NCBI RefSeq assembly: GCF_016587415.1
Contig: NZ_BNJI01000002.1
Location: 1,674,001-1,738,000, forward strand
Length of the DNA stretch: 64,000 nt
Direction: 5' to 3'
DNA from: Ktedonobacter sp. SOSP1-85
GTDB taxonomy: Bacteria > Chloroflexota > Ktedonobacteria > Ktedonobacterales > Ktedonobacteraceae
The position numbers and the translations under genes were made by a program. Shown in pieces: positions 18,842-28,248 of this stretch (position 1 is the stretch's first letter; each line of letters starts with the position of its first letter). Below the pieces are notes generated by a model. It was not told where the DNA came from and did no database searches. It saw only the letters and a program-made list of their open reading frames with translations.

Positions 18842-21800
18842 TTACAGATAGTTCATGTCCAGTGCAGACGAGAGTGCTCGTTGCAAGTATGCAGCAACAG
18901 CGGTTTGTTGTTTCTTATCTCGGAGCTGTATGACCTCCTCAAGTAGTACTGAGAGCGCATCCGGAAGCCGTTGCTGGGTAGGTGCAAGAAGCGCCTGCGC
19001 GAGGCCAATAGCCTCCTCAAGCTGCTGTTGTTTGAACACGATAGCCATGAGGGGCCATAAACCTGTCCACTGAAAGGCATATGCCTGGGGTTGGCGTTGC
19101 CAGGCCTCTCGGGCTGTCTGCCCATGGCGTTTGGCCTCTTGAAATTCACCATCATGCCATGCGATCCATGCACGATGGGCAGCAAGCACGCCTGCAAACC
19201 GCCTTTCTCCTTGAAGCTGTGTCTGGTTCAGCAGTTCTCGTACAGACTCGATCTTTCCCTGCCTCCTCCACACCAGTGGCAGGAAGTGCAGATGGCATCG
19301 GGCAACCAATTCTCGCTCTCCTACCTGTTCGCCTAGAGTGCGTGCGCTGAGCAGATGCGTTTCTGCCTGAGCAAACTCACCACATAAGAACAGGCTATAT
19401 CCCAGGTTAAAGTGGGCTGTGCCTATGAAACGAGGATTTTCTGTATCGAGACTCATCGTAAGAGCTTGCTGGCAGAGCGCGACTGTTTCGTTCGAGACCA
19501 TATAGCGGTCGCGGATCGCATCGCGCATCGCGATGTAGCCAGAGAACTCGATGCGTTGCTCAACCTGTCCATCGGCTTGGAGAAGCGGCTGGACGCGTTC
19601 AATGGTGCGTGTCATATCCTGGACCCGGCTCTGCATGAAGAAAATGAAGAGCTGTCCAAGCTGCGTTTGCAGCCACTCCTGGTGCCAGGCTTCCCCCGAT
19701 TGGTCTTCTTCCTGCTCCAGCAGACGCTCTGCGTGTTGATAGGCCTGTAGTGCCTCTGCGAGATGGGGTGGATAATCGCGTGTGGCCGCGATTTTGCGAG
19801 AAAGACGAGCGTGCCAGATGGTCTCCTGTTCAGAGACGAAATGCAAGGACTGGTGATAGGCCTCGGCAGCCTCCTGATGTTTCCCTGTTACTTCCAGGGC
19901 ATCGCCCAACAGTTCGGAGAGAGAGGCGATGAGGTGTCCTGGAAGCGTGAGTTGCACCTGTTCTGATGAGGAGAAGAGGGCAAGCGCACGTTGGCAGCGC
20001 GCGACCGTTTCCTTGTGGTCGTAGATTCGATATGCGGCCTCTGCGGCTTGCTGGTAGAAGCGAATTGCCTGTTCCAACAGATTCGCCTGTTCATAATGAA
20101 ACGCGAGTTGCGAACTCATCGCATCCAGATTTCCGGCGGCAAGATCGTTGAGCACGTCTGCAACACGGCGATGCAGAAAACGCCGACGTCGGGCGCTGAG
20201 TTCAGAGAGCGCTGCTTCACGGAGCTTTTCGTGGCTAAAATCATAGGTATCGTCTGTGTGTTCCTGGACAATGCGGCGTCGCCATAATTCATCTAATCCA
20301 TGTATGAGTGTCTCCTCTGGCTCCCCACTCACTCCTGCCAACAGGGAAAATGAAAAGGTGCGACCAATGACTGCGGCCACATTGACCAGTTCGCGTGCGA
20401 GAGGCGTCAGTTGCCCAAGCCGCATGGCGAGAATGGTCCGCAGTGTCGGAGGGAGCGAGGAGGTGGGTCCTTTTTGCGCAGTTCCAGATAGGGATGCCTC
20501 TTGCTCGTGTTCCGGTTGTTGCGTTTCCAGTGTTCCCGTACGAACCATTTCGACAACAAACAGCGGATTGCCTTCGGATTCGCGATATAACTTGCTCGTC
20601 ACCTCGGGGGTAAGATGATGACTCAGAAACTGCTCAGCCAGGGTCGTTGTCTCGGCAAGCCCCAAAGGAGCCAGTGATAGTTCTGTGACCTGGCCATCGC
20701 GCTGGAAAGGATGCAGCCATGTCATGAGCGGATGTCCAGGATGCATCTCCTCGGATCGAACCGTTGCGACAAGGAGCAGGCGCGCATGTTCCTGCGAGGC
20801 TATCCGCCAGAAATACTGCAGCCACTCGAAGGTCTCATGATCACACCAGTGCAGATCGTCAAGCTGCAGCAACACGGGTTGACGGGCAGAGAGAATGAAA
20901 CGTGTGATTGCCTCAAAGAAGCGTTGGCGTTGCCACCCTTCCGTCAGCGCTGCCGGAGGAGGCACATCTGGTCGTGTGTCAAGGATCTCTGGGAGGAGCC
21001 GGGCAATTTCCGTGAGCCATACTGATCCAAAAGAGGCCAGATCTCGTTGGAAGGCGAGAGCGCGTAACCACGTCGTCACAGGCATATAGGCCAGGTGAGT
21101 AAGCGTCGCATAGCAGTGGGCGCTCGCAGTAAGAAGTCCCTGGCGACTCACCCACGTTTCCATTTCCTCCGCCAACCGTGTTTTGCCCATCCCTGCATCA
21201 CCAGAAAGCATGAGCAGGTGCGGATGTTCCTCTATGGCAGTACGCCAGGCGGCCTGAAAGGTCTTCCACTCTGCTTGCCGACCAATGAGCCGGGTCGTCG
21301 TCCTGCCTGCTGAATGAACGCTCGTGCTCGTCTGTGAAAGCGATTCTGTATGCATGAGTGACTCGTAAAGGGTTCGTGTCGCCTCACCTGGCTCGGTGCC
21401 TAACTCACGATCGAGAAGTTTAGCGCAGGCATGGTAGGCACGTAACGCCGCTGACCGGTCTCCGCGCAACGCGTGTAAGCGCATGCTTTGACGATAGGTC
21501 CCCTCATGCAGTGGTTCGTGACGAAGCAACTGATGGGCTACCTGAAGCGCGGCATCATACTCGCGGGCCTGCTCAAGCAAGACGATGAGACGCTCTGCCG
21601 CCTGGAGAAACCCCTGATGCAAGCGATCACGCTCGGGGAAGATCCACTCTTCATAGCAGCCAGGGAAAAGATCACCACGATAGAGTAGAACGGCGCGTTC
21701 CAGGGCCTGGCGGGCGTCAGCCATCGTGTGTGTCTGTTCGGCTTGCTCTGCCGAAGCAAGCGCCTGCTCAAACTCCAAGATATCAAGCGTCCAGGAAATA

Positions 21801-22105
21801 GAAGGCATGGGTTTCCATGACAGCGTCTGCCGATCAATAGCAAGTACCTGATCGGCATGGGGAAGAGCTTGCCGCAGTTGATGCAAGACCTTGCGCAGAT
21901 TGGAATGTGCCTGTGCCTCAGTTGAGTCGGGCCAGAACACATAGGCCAGATGCGTCCGAACCTGCGGGATACCGCGATGGAGGAGTAAATAGACAAGCAA
22001 CGCTTGTGCTCGGGGGACGTGGCTCATGGAGAGAGAGGACGTCTCACCTGAAACAAGGTGAAAATCACCCAGGAGATGGATATGCAGGGTTGGCGAGGCT
22101 AGCAC
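18842..22105 (-). CDS. SARP/BTAD-type transcriptional regulator with AAA ATPase and TPR tail
   Basis: 1087 residues. Residues ~7-100 form a shortened OmpR-like winged helix (HSNLRKVLHQLRQ). Residues ~105-255 are the bacterial transcriptional activation domain (LYRGDLFPGCYEEWIFPERD, ELGTEPGEATRTLYE). Residues ~272-560 form an AAA/NB-ARC-like ATPase with Walker A GDAGMGKTR (302-310) and Walker B LLQLDDLHW (412-420). The rest is helical TPR-like repeats. Such proteins are ATP-controlled activators, often of secondary-metabolite or stress genes. The start is GTG with GGAGGT five bases upstream. It is monocistronic, and no biosynthetic cluster is adjacent, so the target is unknown. Confidence 0.85.
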   Translation of the reverse strand: MLASPTLHIHLLGDFHLVSGETSSLSMSHVPRAQALLVYLLLHRGIPQVRTHLAYVFWPDSTEAQAHSNLRKVLHQLRQALPHADQVLAIDRQTLSWKPMPSISWTLDILEFEQALASAEQAEQTHTMADARQALERAVLLYRGDLFPGCYEEWIFPERDRLHQGFLQAAERLIVLLEQAREYDAALQVAHQLLRHEPLHEGTYRQSMRLHALRGDRSAALRAYHACAKLLDRELGTEPGEATRTLYESLMHTESLSQTSTSVHSAGRTTTRLIGRQAEWKTFQAAWRTAIEEHPHLLMLSGDAGMGKTRLAEEMETWVSRQGLLTASAHCYATLTHLAYMPVTTWLRALAFQRDLASFGSVWLTEIARLLPEILDTRPDVPPPAALTEGWQRQRFFEAITRFILSARQPVLLQLDDLHWCDHETFEWLQYFWRIASQEHARLLLVATVRSEEMHPGHPLMTWLHPFQRDGQVTELSLAPLGLAETTTLAEQFLSHHLTPEVTSKLYRESEGNPLFVVEMVRTGTLETQQPEHEQEASLSGTAQKGPTSSLPPTLRTILAMRLGQLTPLARELVNVAAVIGRTFSFSLLAGVSGEPEETLIHGLDELWRRRIVQEHTDDTYDFSHEKLREAALSELSARRRRFLHRRVADVLNDLAAGNLDAMSSQLAFHYEQANLLEQAIRFYQQAAEAAYRIYDHKETVARCQRALALFSSSEQVQLTLPGHLIASLSELLGDALEVTGKHQEAAEAYHQSLHFVSEQETIWHARLSRKIAATRDYPPHLAEALQAYQHAERLLEQEEDQSGEAWHQEWLQTQLGQLFIFFMQSRVQDMTRTIERVQPLLQADGQVEQRIEFSGYIAMRDAIRDRYMVSNETVALCQQALTMSLDTENPRFIGTAHFNLGYSLFLCGEFAQAETHLLSARTLGEQVGERELVARCHLHFLPLVWRRQGKIESVRELLNQTQLQGERRFAGVLAAHRAWIAWHDGEFQEAKRHGQTAREAWQRQPQAYAFQWTGLWPLMAIVFKQQQLEEAIGLAQALLAPTQQRLPDALSVLLEEVIQLRDKKQQTAVAAYLQRALSSALDMNYL

Positions 22106-22367
22106 GGCCTACCTCCTCGCCGAAAGGGTGTCGTTCGCTTGACAAGGTGGGAGCGGGTCTCGTCTTGGACGCACTCGGCCTTCCTTCTTCCTGAGCCAGT
22201 CCCATTGAATGGTAGGTGCATGGTGATTCCTTTCGCAAAACAAGAAGATCCTTCTTTCGTATCTTCACAAAAGTGAAATGTGAGCCTTCGAGATCGGCCA
22301 CGGCCTTAGCACTAGACTCGTAGAACCGCAATGAGAGAGTTGGCTAGCTATTCAGGTCCATCTCTAC

Positions 22368-22925
22368 TCAAGGGCCTGTACGAGCCACAATGGGGAGATT
22401 GAAGAAGTCGGCACTCGCCTGGGCGCACTCACTCGAGTCGAAAAGAGTAAGCCCAGATATACGGCCTTCGGCGATGACAAAGTCAGTCACCACTTGAAAG
22501 CCCGCTTTGCGGATACCGCTCGCTGACGCTTCATTACCAGGCTCATACCCGATCCAGAAGCGATCGACCAGAGGTTCCTGGCGGATGATCGTTTGGAGCA
22601 AATGAGGATAGATGCCACGACCACGCCATTCAGGAAGGGTCAGAAAATCCCACAGATAGCAATTTCTCGAAGGAATCGTAAAAGAAAACTGAAAATGAGG
22701 GAAGTTGACTTCTCGTGTCGCCACCCATCCATAGGCAACCGGCACCTCACTTATGAATGCAATATAGAGATGCTTCCCAGTCTGAAAGCGATCGTCGATT
22801 TCAGGCTTCGAGAGATTCGCAAGACGTGTGATCAATTGAGTATCCGTCGAGATGCGGGCAGAGAATGTTCGCAGAGGCGAAAGGTCGGGTAAGGGAGTTC
22901 CTCGCCACCAAGTTCCAAAAGGCAT
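22368..22925 (-). CDS. GNAT-family N-acetyltransferase
   Basis: About 185 residues with the GNAT acetyl-CoA loop Arg-Gly-Arg-Gly-Ile-Tyr (EWRGRGIYPHLLQTII). A preceding strand is LWDFLTL and a later segment is ASASGIRKAGFQVV. The acceptor is unknown. The start is uncertain: ATG 22925 has GGAGG twelve bases upstream, while ATG 22949 and TTG 22979 have no clear site. The 68-bp tandem duplication covers this whole region, so the upstream copy carries a second, out-of-frame version of the same start. Confidence 0.75.
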   Translation of the reverse strand: MPFGTWWRGTPLPDLSPLRTFSARISTDTQLITRLANLSKPEIDDRFQTGKHLYIAFISEVPVAYGWVATREVNFPHFQFSFTIPSRNCYLWDFLTLPEWRGRGIYPHLLQTIIRQEPLVDRFWIGYEPGNEASASGIRKAGFQVVTDFVIAEGRISGLTLFDSSECAQASADFFNLPIVARTGP

Positions 22926-23026
22926 AGTAAAAGAGTGCCTCCGATTCATGAAGATGCTAAGGGAGTTCCTCGCCACCAAGTTCCAAAAGGCATAGTAAAA
23001 GAGTGCCTCCGATTCATGAAGATGCT
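22891..23026. repeat. exact 68-bp tandem duplication over a gene start
   Basis: Bases 22891-22958 and 22959-23026 are identical, beginning AAGGGAGTTCCTCGCCACCA. The duplication includes the ribosome site and first codons of the acetyltransferase. Because 68 is not a multiple of three, the extra copy adds no protein sequence. Perfect identity indicates a recent event. Confidence 0.95.
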
Positions 23027-23128
23027 AAGAGCATACTTGATTCCCCTCACAAAAACAATCCATTGACAAAATCATGGCTACAAGTGGCTGTGTCAGCGCC
23101 GGTGTAATTACGGATCTTCCTGGTTTTT

Positions 23129-23148
23129 CCCACGGGATGCGCAACGAG
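23129..23148 (+). repeat. terminal repeat shared with the element at 53454-56634
   Basis: CCCACGGGATGCGCAACGAG matches both ends of the 53-56 kb element at 19 of 20 bases. Relative to the decayed transposase at 23917-25133 (minus strand), it lies at the 3' side and points outward as a right-hand end should. Confidence 0.65.
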
Positions 23149-23263
23149 CTGCGAGGTGAATGACCGAAGGGACAACAGGAGGGATCGGAGCAACCACCTT
23201 GCCCTGGCAGGGAAAAGAGGATAGAATACCTCAAAGAAAACCAGAGCAGGAATCTCCGGGAGA

Positions 23264-23842
23264 ATGAGAATGAACAAGCGGGAGACAGACGAACAGGATT
23301 CGCGCAACGTCCCAGTTGAGCCTCTGAGCGAGCTGACATCCATTTGGTCCTGGGTGCAAACGGCGCGGCTCACCTTGCGCCGCCTCCAGCCAACCGATGG
23401 CCCGGCGATGTTTGCTGTGCATGGTGACCCGGCGACCTACCGCTACAGCCCTGCTGCCCCGCATCCCGACCTGGCGACCAGCGAAGAGATGTTGCGATCC
23501 TGCCTGCACGACTGGGAACTCCATGGCTTCGGGTACTGGGTCGTGATCCTTGCGCAGGAGAAGAAGATCATCGGCTTTGGCGGTGTAGAACATCGGATCT
23601 GGCGCGAGCGAGAGGTGCTGAACTTGTACTACCGGTTCACCCCCAGTGCATGGGGGCAGGGGTACGCAACCGAACTTGCTCGAACAGCAGTGAGTCTGGC
23701 CCGAACCTATCTCCCCCAGTGGCCCGTCGTTGCTCGCACGAGAGCAGAGAATATCCCCTCTATCCGCACTGCGGAACGAGTTGGGTTGACCCGACACCCT
23801 GATCTGGATACGGAACACGTCGTCTTCGCTCTTGGCTGGTAG
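23264..23842 (+). CDS. RimJ/RimL-type GNAT acetyltransferase
   Basis: 192 residues. The opening VQTARLTLRRLQPTDGPAMF is the RimJ/RimL (Acetyltransf_3) start. The acetyl-CoA loop is AWGQGYATELARTAV, and the tail NIPSIRTAERVGLTR contains the conserved Asn-x-x-Ser. It would transfer an acetyl group to an amine of a protein or small molecule; the acceptor is unknown. It is convergent with the decayed IS4-type transposase at 23917. Its start is 116 bp from the terminal repeat at 23129, so it may be a passenger of that element. ATG 23264 or the internal ATG 23270 are possible starts. Confidence 0.85.
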   Translation: MRMNKRETDEQDSRNVPVEPLSELTSIWSWVQTARLTLRRLQPTDGPAMFAVHGDPATYRYSPAAPHPDLATSEEMLRSCLHDWELHGFGYWVVILAQEKKIIGFGGVEHRIWREREVLNLYYRFTPSAWGQGYATELARTAVSLARTYLPQWPVVARTRAENIPSIRTAERVGLTRHPDLDTEHVVFALGW

Positions 23843-23916
23843 CTTTCAACCGCACGAGAGGGCAAGAGGCCTGCCCCCCCTTTGTGTGGAGCGCGCCAGG
23901 GACGAGGAGTGGGTAG

Positions 23917-25133
23917 TCAGAGACAGGGAAGGCCCAGGAAATCGGCAAAAGCCTGCGGAACCCCGAACAGTCTGATGGTGAGTTTCCCAGCCGCCGTGCT
24001 CCGCGTATTGCGAGCCAGGCGCGTCTCCCATGAGAGACGATAGTGGGCCCGTTGTGCGCGAGAGAGGACCACGTCTGTGGGAGGTGGTGAAGTGGCAGTA
24101 GGAGGTGGCAGACTCATCTCAATGCGCTGGTGTCGCACGAGATGGATGCAAGCCCGCCGATGTTCTCTTCGGCTCTAATCTCGCCAGAGGAGCGGGGCAG
24201 AACTAACCTGGAGCGGGTGCAGCAGCACACTCACTTGACGCGGCTTTGCCGTGGCACGGCCATTCCACTGGCATTGCTCACGCAAGGAACAGGGACGACA
24301 ACTCCGAGTGCTCGCTCCATACACCACGCGCAGGCTCCCGTCGGCTTCTCGGCGTTGCTCATGCGAGAGCAACGTCTGCGAAGCCGGACACCGCAGCGTT
24401 CCATCGCGCTGGAGACGAAAGTCCGAGCCTGAGAAGCGGCCCGCTTTTCATGCAGAACCCACTTGCGGAGGAGCATAACTGGAGGAAGGAGCCGTGTATG
24501 GTGGTGGCGGCGAGAGAGCAGGTGCAAACTCCGTGATGCGGACTGGATCAGGATGAAGGTGATGACCCAGCTCCAGGCGAAGGTTCCAGACCCATTGAGC
24601 CACGCACTGCCAGGCTTCCTGCCCCCAGGCCGAGTGGCTGCACCACCGGTCGGGATCTTGCTCGATGTCTTCGTCTGCCAATATCGGCTCAAAGGCCCCA
24701 CGATGCAGGTACAGCTCGACCACATTGCAGGCAGTGAAGGCGTGTTGCGGCAGGTTGGTGAAGAAGAGTTCGTAGACCACCCCTATGCGTGTGACCCCAA
24801 CGGGGCTCTTCTTTTTCCCTGCTGGATGGGTGGCTACGACCACGCGGTAGGGCACGCCCTCGGGTCCTACAGAGATCTCGGGGCAATTGTAGAGGCTGCG
24901 CACGGTCTGGCTTTCGGGGCGCTGTTGCACCTGATCGGGTGGCAGGTGCAGACGCGCCTGGACCTGTAGGTGATCGAGCACGCTGTACTCTTTGCCACGA
25001 GTGACAAACGCGAAGCCTGTCACGTCCACCAGCACGGCTCCCGTCCCATATTGGCCATCGAGCCTGAGCAGCGTGCGCGCAGGGTCGAGCTGATGCGCGG
25101 TGAGGTAGCGACCAATGGCAGGCAATGAAACGT
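23917..25133 (-). pseudogene. IS4-type transposase, 5'-truncated and frameshifted
   Basis: Homologous to the transposase at 53556-55472 from that protein's residue ~258 onward (AIGRYLT, LLRLDGQYG, VTRGKEY). It includes the second Asp and the Tyr-x2-Arg-x3-Glu box (YLHRGAFEP). The frame is open 24448-25133. It then continues in other frames through HEQRREADGSLRVVYGAS to about 23917, so at least two frameshifts have occurred. The first ~257 residues are missing. In their place, at 25133/25134, the sequence becomes the N-terminus of an IS6-like transposase. It cannot be active. Confidence 0.8.
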
Positions 25134-25285
25134 CCGATAGCCGAGCGTGGTCTTCTTGGCTCGTCTTTCGTGGTGGCTGAGGCACAGTGCGGACAGTTCA
25201 TGAATCACTCCTCGTTAGATAATTGTTGTTCTTAGCATACCTCGCGAACGATTGCCAAGCCAAGCTCTTTTCTGAATTCTGACAG
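25134..25285 (-). pseudogene. IS6-like (zinc-ribbon type) element, terminal fragment
   Basis: The minus strand from 25285 carries the end sequence CTGTCAGAATTC, then the start MNCPHCASATTK. It matches the first ~20 codons and upstream DNA of the intact element at 47921-48903, and breaks at the codons for Thr-Thr-Leu-Gly-Tyr-Arg. The remainder is replaced by IS4-type sequence, so two elements have recombined at this point. Confidence 0.75.
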
Positions 25286-25391
25286 CCCCCCGCTCATCTG
25301 CAGAAGCGTTGGCGTGGAGTGGGGAACACCCCGCGCCCTGCAGGGAAGGACCCCTGCACCTCCTTTCACGAAGGGGTTTCGTCTTTCTGCA

Positions 25392-26786
25392 TTAGTGAGA
25401 CATTCTGCGTGTTTCCAAATCATGAATCACTTCGGCCCATCGTGCTTTGGCGTGTCCGAGCATAGGAAACAGGTGTCCTTTCCCACCTGGTGATTGCAAC
25501 GCCTCAGCCTGATTGAGCACGTGCCAGAGCTCGGCTTCACGCTCCTCTTGAGAGGTAACGTGCTCCGGTTCACAGAGGAGGCTCGTTGCTAAGCGAAGAT
25601 GGAGAGTGAGTGGCTCTTCATTGAAGGCTGAACCAGGGAGGGTAGCGATGTCCCACTCCTCCAGCAGATAGTGCGCAAGCTCCTGGCTGGTCTTGATTCC
25701 TCGTTGCAGAAGAGCGGTTTTCCATGGGGAGAAATCCGGATAGAGATAGAAGCCTCCTGCTGGACGTGGGCAAGGAATGCCAAGTTGCGTGAGCGCGTCA
25801 TAAAGCTGACGGGCGACATACCCGTGAACAAGTGCCGAGCATTGGACATAGTGCTCAACTGATGAATTGGGTAGGAAGGCGGCAAGAGCCGCTTCTTGGA
25901 TTGGTGTAGCGGCCGCAGACCAGATTTCACTCGCCAGGGAGCGTAGAGCTGACATAGCTTTGTTGCCCGCGGTCGTCGAAGGCAGTGCTGCATATCCAAG
26001 CCGCCATCCTCCAGCCGAAAAGGCTTTAGAGAGTCCTCCGGTCACAATACAGCCTTCAGGGTAGAAACGAGCAGGTGAGATATGTTCGCGCCATCCGTGA
26101 GCCAACTCGGCATAAATCTCGTCACTAATAAGAGTAACCCCTGCTTCGCGTGCCCAGCGTGCTAGGGCTTCCACGTCAGGAAGGTCAAACATGCTTCCGG
26201 TTGGATTACTTGGCGTGTTCACAAGCAAAATGCGTGGGTCGGCTCCGTCCTGTCGCGCCTGGGTCATCGCCTGCGAAAGGACTTGTGGCGTCAGACGATG
26301 ATGATCATCTGGCTCGGTCTGTACTCCGATCACGCGCCGATTCCCGAGATGGGCTATTGGAGCATAGCTGACCCATGAAGGAATCGGCAACAGAATGTCG
26401 CCTTCGAGGATCTGCACAAGTGCAAAGAGCAATGCTTTGCTTCCTGGACCGACCACGATCTGATCAGCACAATATGACACCTCACGTGTGCGTGTGAGGT
26501 ACGCAGCGATGGCCTGACGCAGTGCAGGTATCCCAAAAACAGGGGCATAGCTTGTGCTCGTTGCAGCTTCAGCCAGGGCCGCTTTCAGTAGGGGATGCAG
26601 CGGGAATGCGGCTTCGCCAAAGCCGAGATGGATCGTCTCACGGCCCGCCGCACGCCGTTTCGCCACCTCCTCGTTCATAGCAAGGGTGGCGGAGGTGGAA
26701 AGGGTTTGCGCTGGAGAGGTGAGGCTGAGCAGCGTATGTACTGAATTTCCATCTGCATGTGCCTCTCTTTCGTGGGTGGTACTCAT
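25392..26786 (-). CDS. class I/II PLP-dependent aminotransferase
   Basis: 464 residues, fold type I. Features in order: substrate loop IHLGFGEAAFPLHP; GPGSKALLFAL (cofactor phosphate region); LLVNTPSNPTGSMF; LISDEIYAEL (Asp pairing with the pyridine N, then Tyr); and GGLSKAFSAGGWRLGY, with the Lys that forms the Schiff base. The C-terminal Arg region is LHLRLATSLL. It would transfer amino groups between an amino acid and a 2-oxo acid, aspartate-aminotransferase-like; the specificity is unknown. The start follows AGGAGACGATA. It is divergent from an Lrp/AsnC regulator 187 bp away, the usual arrangement for amino-acid-responsive control. The last ~40 residues extend beyond the usual family length. 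Confidence 0.88.
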   Translation of the reverse strand: MSTTHEREAHADGNSVHTLLSLTSPAQTLSTSATLAMNEEVAKRRAAGRETIHLGFGEAAFPLHPLLKAALAEAATSTSYAPVFGIPALRQAIAAYLTRTREVSYCADQIVVGPGSKALLFALVQILEGDILLPIPSWVSYAPIAHLGNRRVIGVQTEPDDHHRLTPQVLSQAMTQARQDGADPRILLVNTPSNPTGSMFDLPDVEALARWAREAGVTLISDEIYAELAHGWREHISPARFYPEGCIVTGGLSKAFSAGGWRLGYAALPSTTAGNKAMSALRSLASEIWSAAATPIQEAALAAFLPNSSVEHYVQCSALVHGYVARQLYDALTQLGIPCPRPAGGFYLYPDFSPWKTALLQRGIKTSQELAHYLLEEWDIATLPGSAFNEEPLTLHLRLATSLLCEPEHVTSQEEREAELWHVLNQAEALQSPGGKGHLFPMLGHAKARWAEVIHDLETRRMSH

Positions 26787-26879
26787 TATCGTCTCCTTTG
26801 TTTGCTCTCATTGTTCTCAAAAATGGGAGAAACTTCTCTCTGCTTGACAAAAGAGTCATTTCCTCGGTGATTTACTTGT

Positions 26880-26894
26880 CTATACTCAGTATAG
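26880..26894. promoter_or_regulatory. candidate operator between aminotransferase and Lrp gene
   Basis: CTATACTCAGTATAG is a perfect 7-bp dyad around a single C in the AT-rich 187-bp divergent region. Lrp/AsnC proteins bind short AT-rich dyads in such positions. A TTGACA lies at 26844 but no well-spaced -10 was confirmed. Confidence 0.4.
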
Positions 26895-26973
26895 AAGGAA
26901 AATATGCAATAATACAGGAGAAATGACAAATATTTCTTCGTGATAAGCAAGAAATGTAAAGGAAAAGAGTTTT

Positions 26974-27441
26974 ATGACCTTACAACATGACGATTCCCTC
27001 CTCGATGACATTGGATGGAAGCTCCTCCAAGCGTTGCAAGAAAACGCCCGACAATCCTTCAGAGAACTAGGACAGCGCGTTGGACTCTCCGCACCAGCCG
27101 TGATTGAGCGCGTCCGCAAAATGGAGGGAGCGGGAATTCTTGTTGGTTACAGGGCTGAGATTGACCTGGCAAGGGTCGGTCTGTCAATCATAGCTTTCAT
27201 ACGAATGAGCACCCCAAGAGAGCGAAGCGGGCATGTTGGGAGACAATTACAGGACATTCCCGAAGTCCTCGAATGCCATCGTGTAGCAGGTGAAGATTCC
27301 TTCCTGATGAAAGTGGCTGTTTCCTCAATGAACCATCTGGAGAGGCTCATCGACCATCTCGCCCAGTATGGTCAGTCTACGACTTCTATTGTCCTATCTT
27401 CCCCGGTAACCAGCCGCATCGTGGAAGCAGAGAAAGACTGA
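26974..27441 (+). CDS. Lrp/AsnC-family transcriptional regulator
   Basis: 155 residues, the standard family length. An N-terminal winged helix-turn-helix (DDIGWKLLQALQENARQSF, LGQRVGLSAPAVIERVRKME) is followed by the RAM/ASNC effector domain (ILVGYRAEIDLARVGL; VLECHRVAGEDSFLMKVAV). These proteins assemble as dimers or octamers and sense amino acids. Divergent transcription from the aminotransferase suggests it controls that gene and itself. ATG 26974 follows AAAGGAAAAG. Confidence 0.9.
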   Translation: MTLQHDDSLLDDIGWKLLQALQENARQSFRELGQRVGLSAPAVIERVRKMEGAGILVGYRAEIDLARVGLSIIAFIRMSTPRERSGHVGRQLQDIPEVLECHRVAGEDSFLMKVAVSSMNHLERLIDHLAQYGQSTTSIVLSSPVTSRIVEAEKD

Positions 27442-28248
27442 ATATGCCTTTGTGAGGTTTCATCATATTGATGGGAGATGTGTTCTGCTCTCGGTACATG
27501 CCTAAAGGGCCTAAGGGGTCCAGTCAACAGCGTCATCAGTTTTCGCCAGGTGAGAGTTGTGAACAGTGGTCGCGCACGGAGCCACAACGGCTATCATGGC
27601 TTCGGGTAGGGGCATGAGTCACCTCCTCGCAACGATAGGCTTTGATCAGTTTCTCTCAAAAAAAGAAAACATGGAACCAAACAAAGAACTCGTGAAAACT
27701 GGGGCAGGGGTCTCTTCAAACAGAAGCGAGAGTGCAGTGCATTCAGCAAGGTGGTAGCAATTGGAGATTTTTACTGAAGAGTACCAGGGATTTTCATCAC
27801 AGCTCCACAGGCCTGGGAAGCCTGTTCGCAACATGTAGCCGTCACGATTTCAGACACCCTGATTCCAGACATCCTGGTACTGAAAAATTGGCTGAAATGT
27901 ACTGCCAGGTCTCCCTCTCACCTGGCGCCAGCGAGCAAGGCCTCAACCATACTCTTTCTTACACGACCAATACATCGCGGCCCATCGAGCATCCAACGAT
28001 GAACTCGACCATGCATTCATCGTCATCGATGCCAAACACGAGACACGCACGAGACGCACACGGCGAGAGACACTCTTCCAGATGGCAGCCCTCCTGGCCA
28101 GCATCCGTGCCCTTCCTCACACGCCCGTACGACACCGCAGCACACAGCACCAATGCATTTCATCGGTCCCCGTCGCGGTTCGCATCGTGGTCAACGATCA
28201 ACCTCTTCCCCGCCTTCCGTCGCCGGTCGTTCATCAATGGGCCGGTTC
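27442..28248. other. low-confidence region, probably decayed mobile DNA
   Basis: No gene with recognisable motifs. A long plus frame (27732 onward) is Ser/His/Pro-rich and reads through into the transposase fragment at 28698 without being credible itself. A minus frame near 27450-27590 weakly resembles a transposase N-terminus (RPLFTTLTWRKLMTLLTGPL). Treat as noncoding debris. Confidence 0.4.

Noticed and set aside
24448..25185. 245-aa frame as an independent protein
   Set aside because: It is the middle of an IS4-type transposase whose N-terminus is replaced by IS6-like DNA and whose C-terminus continues in other frames.
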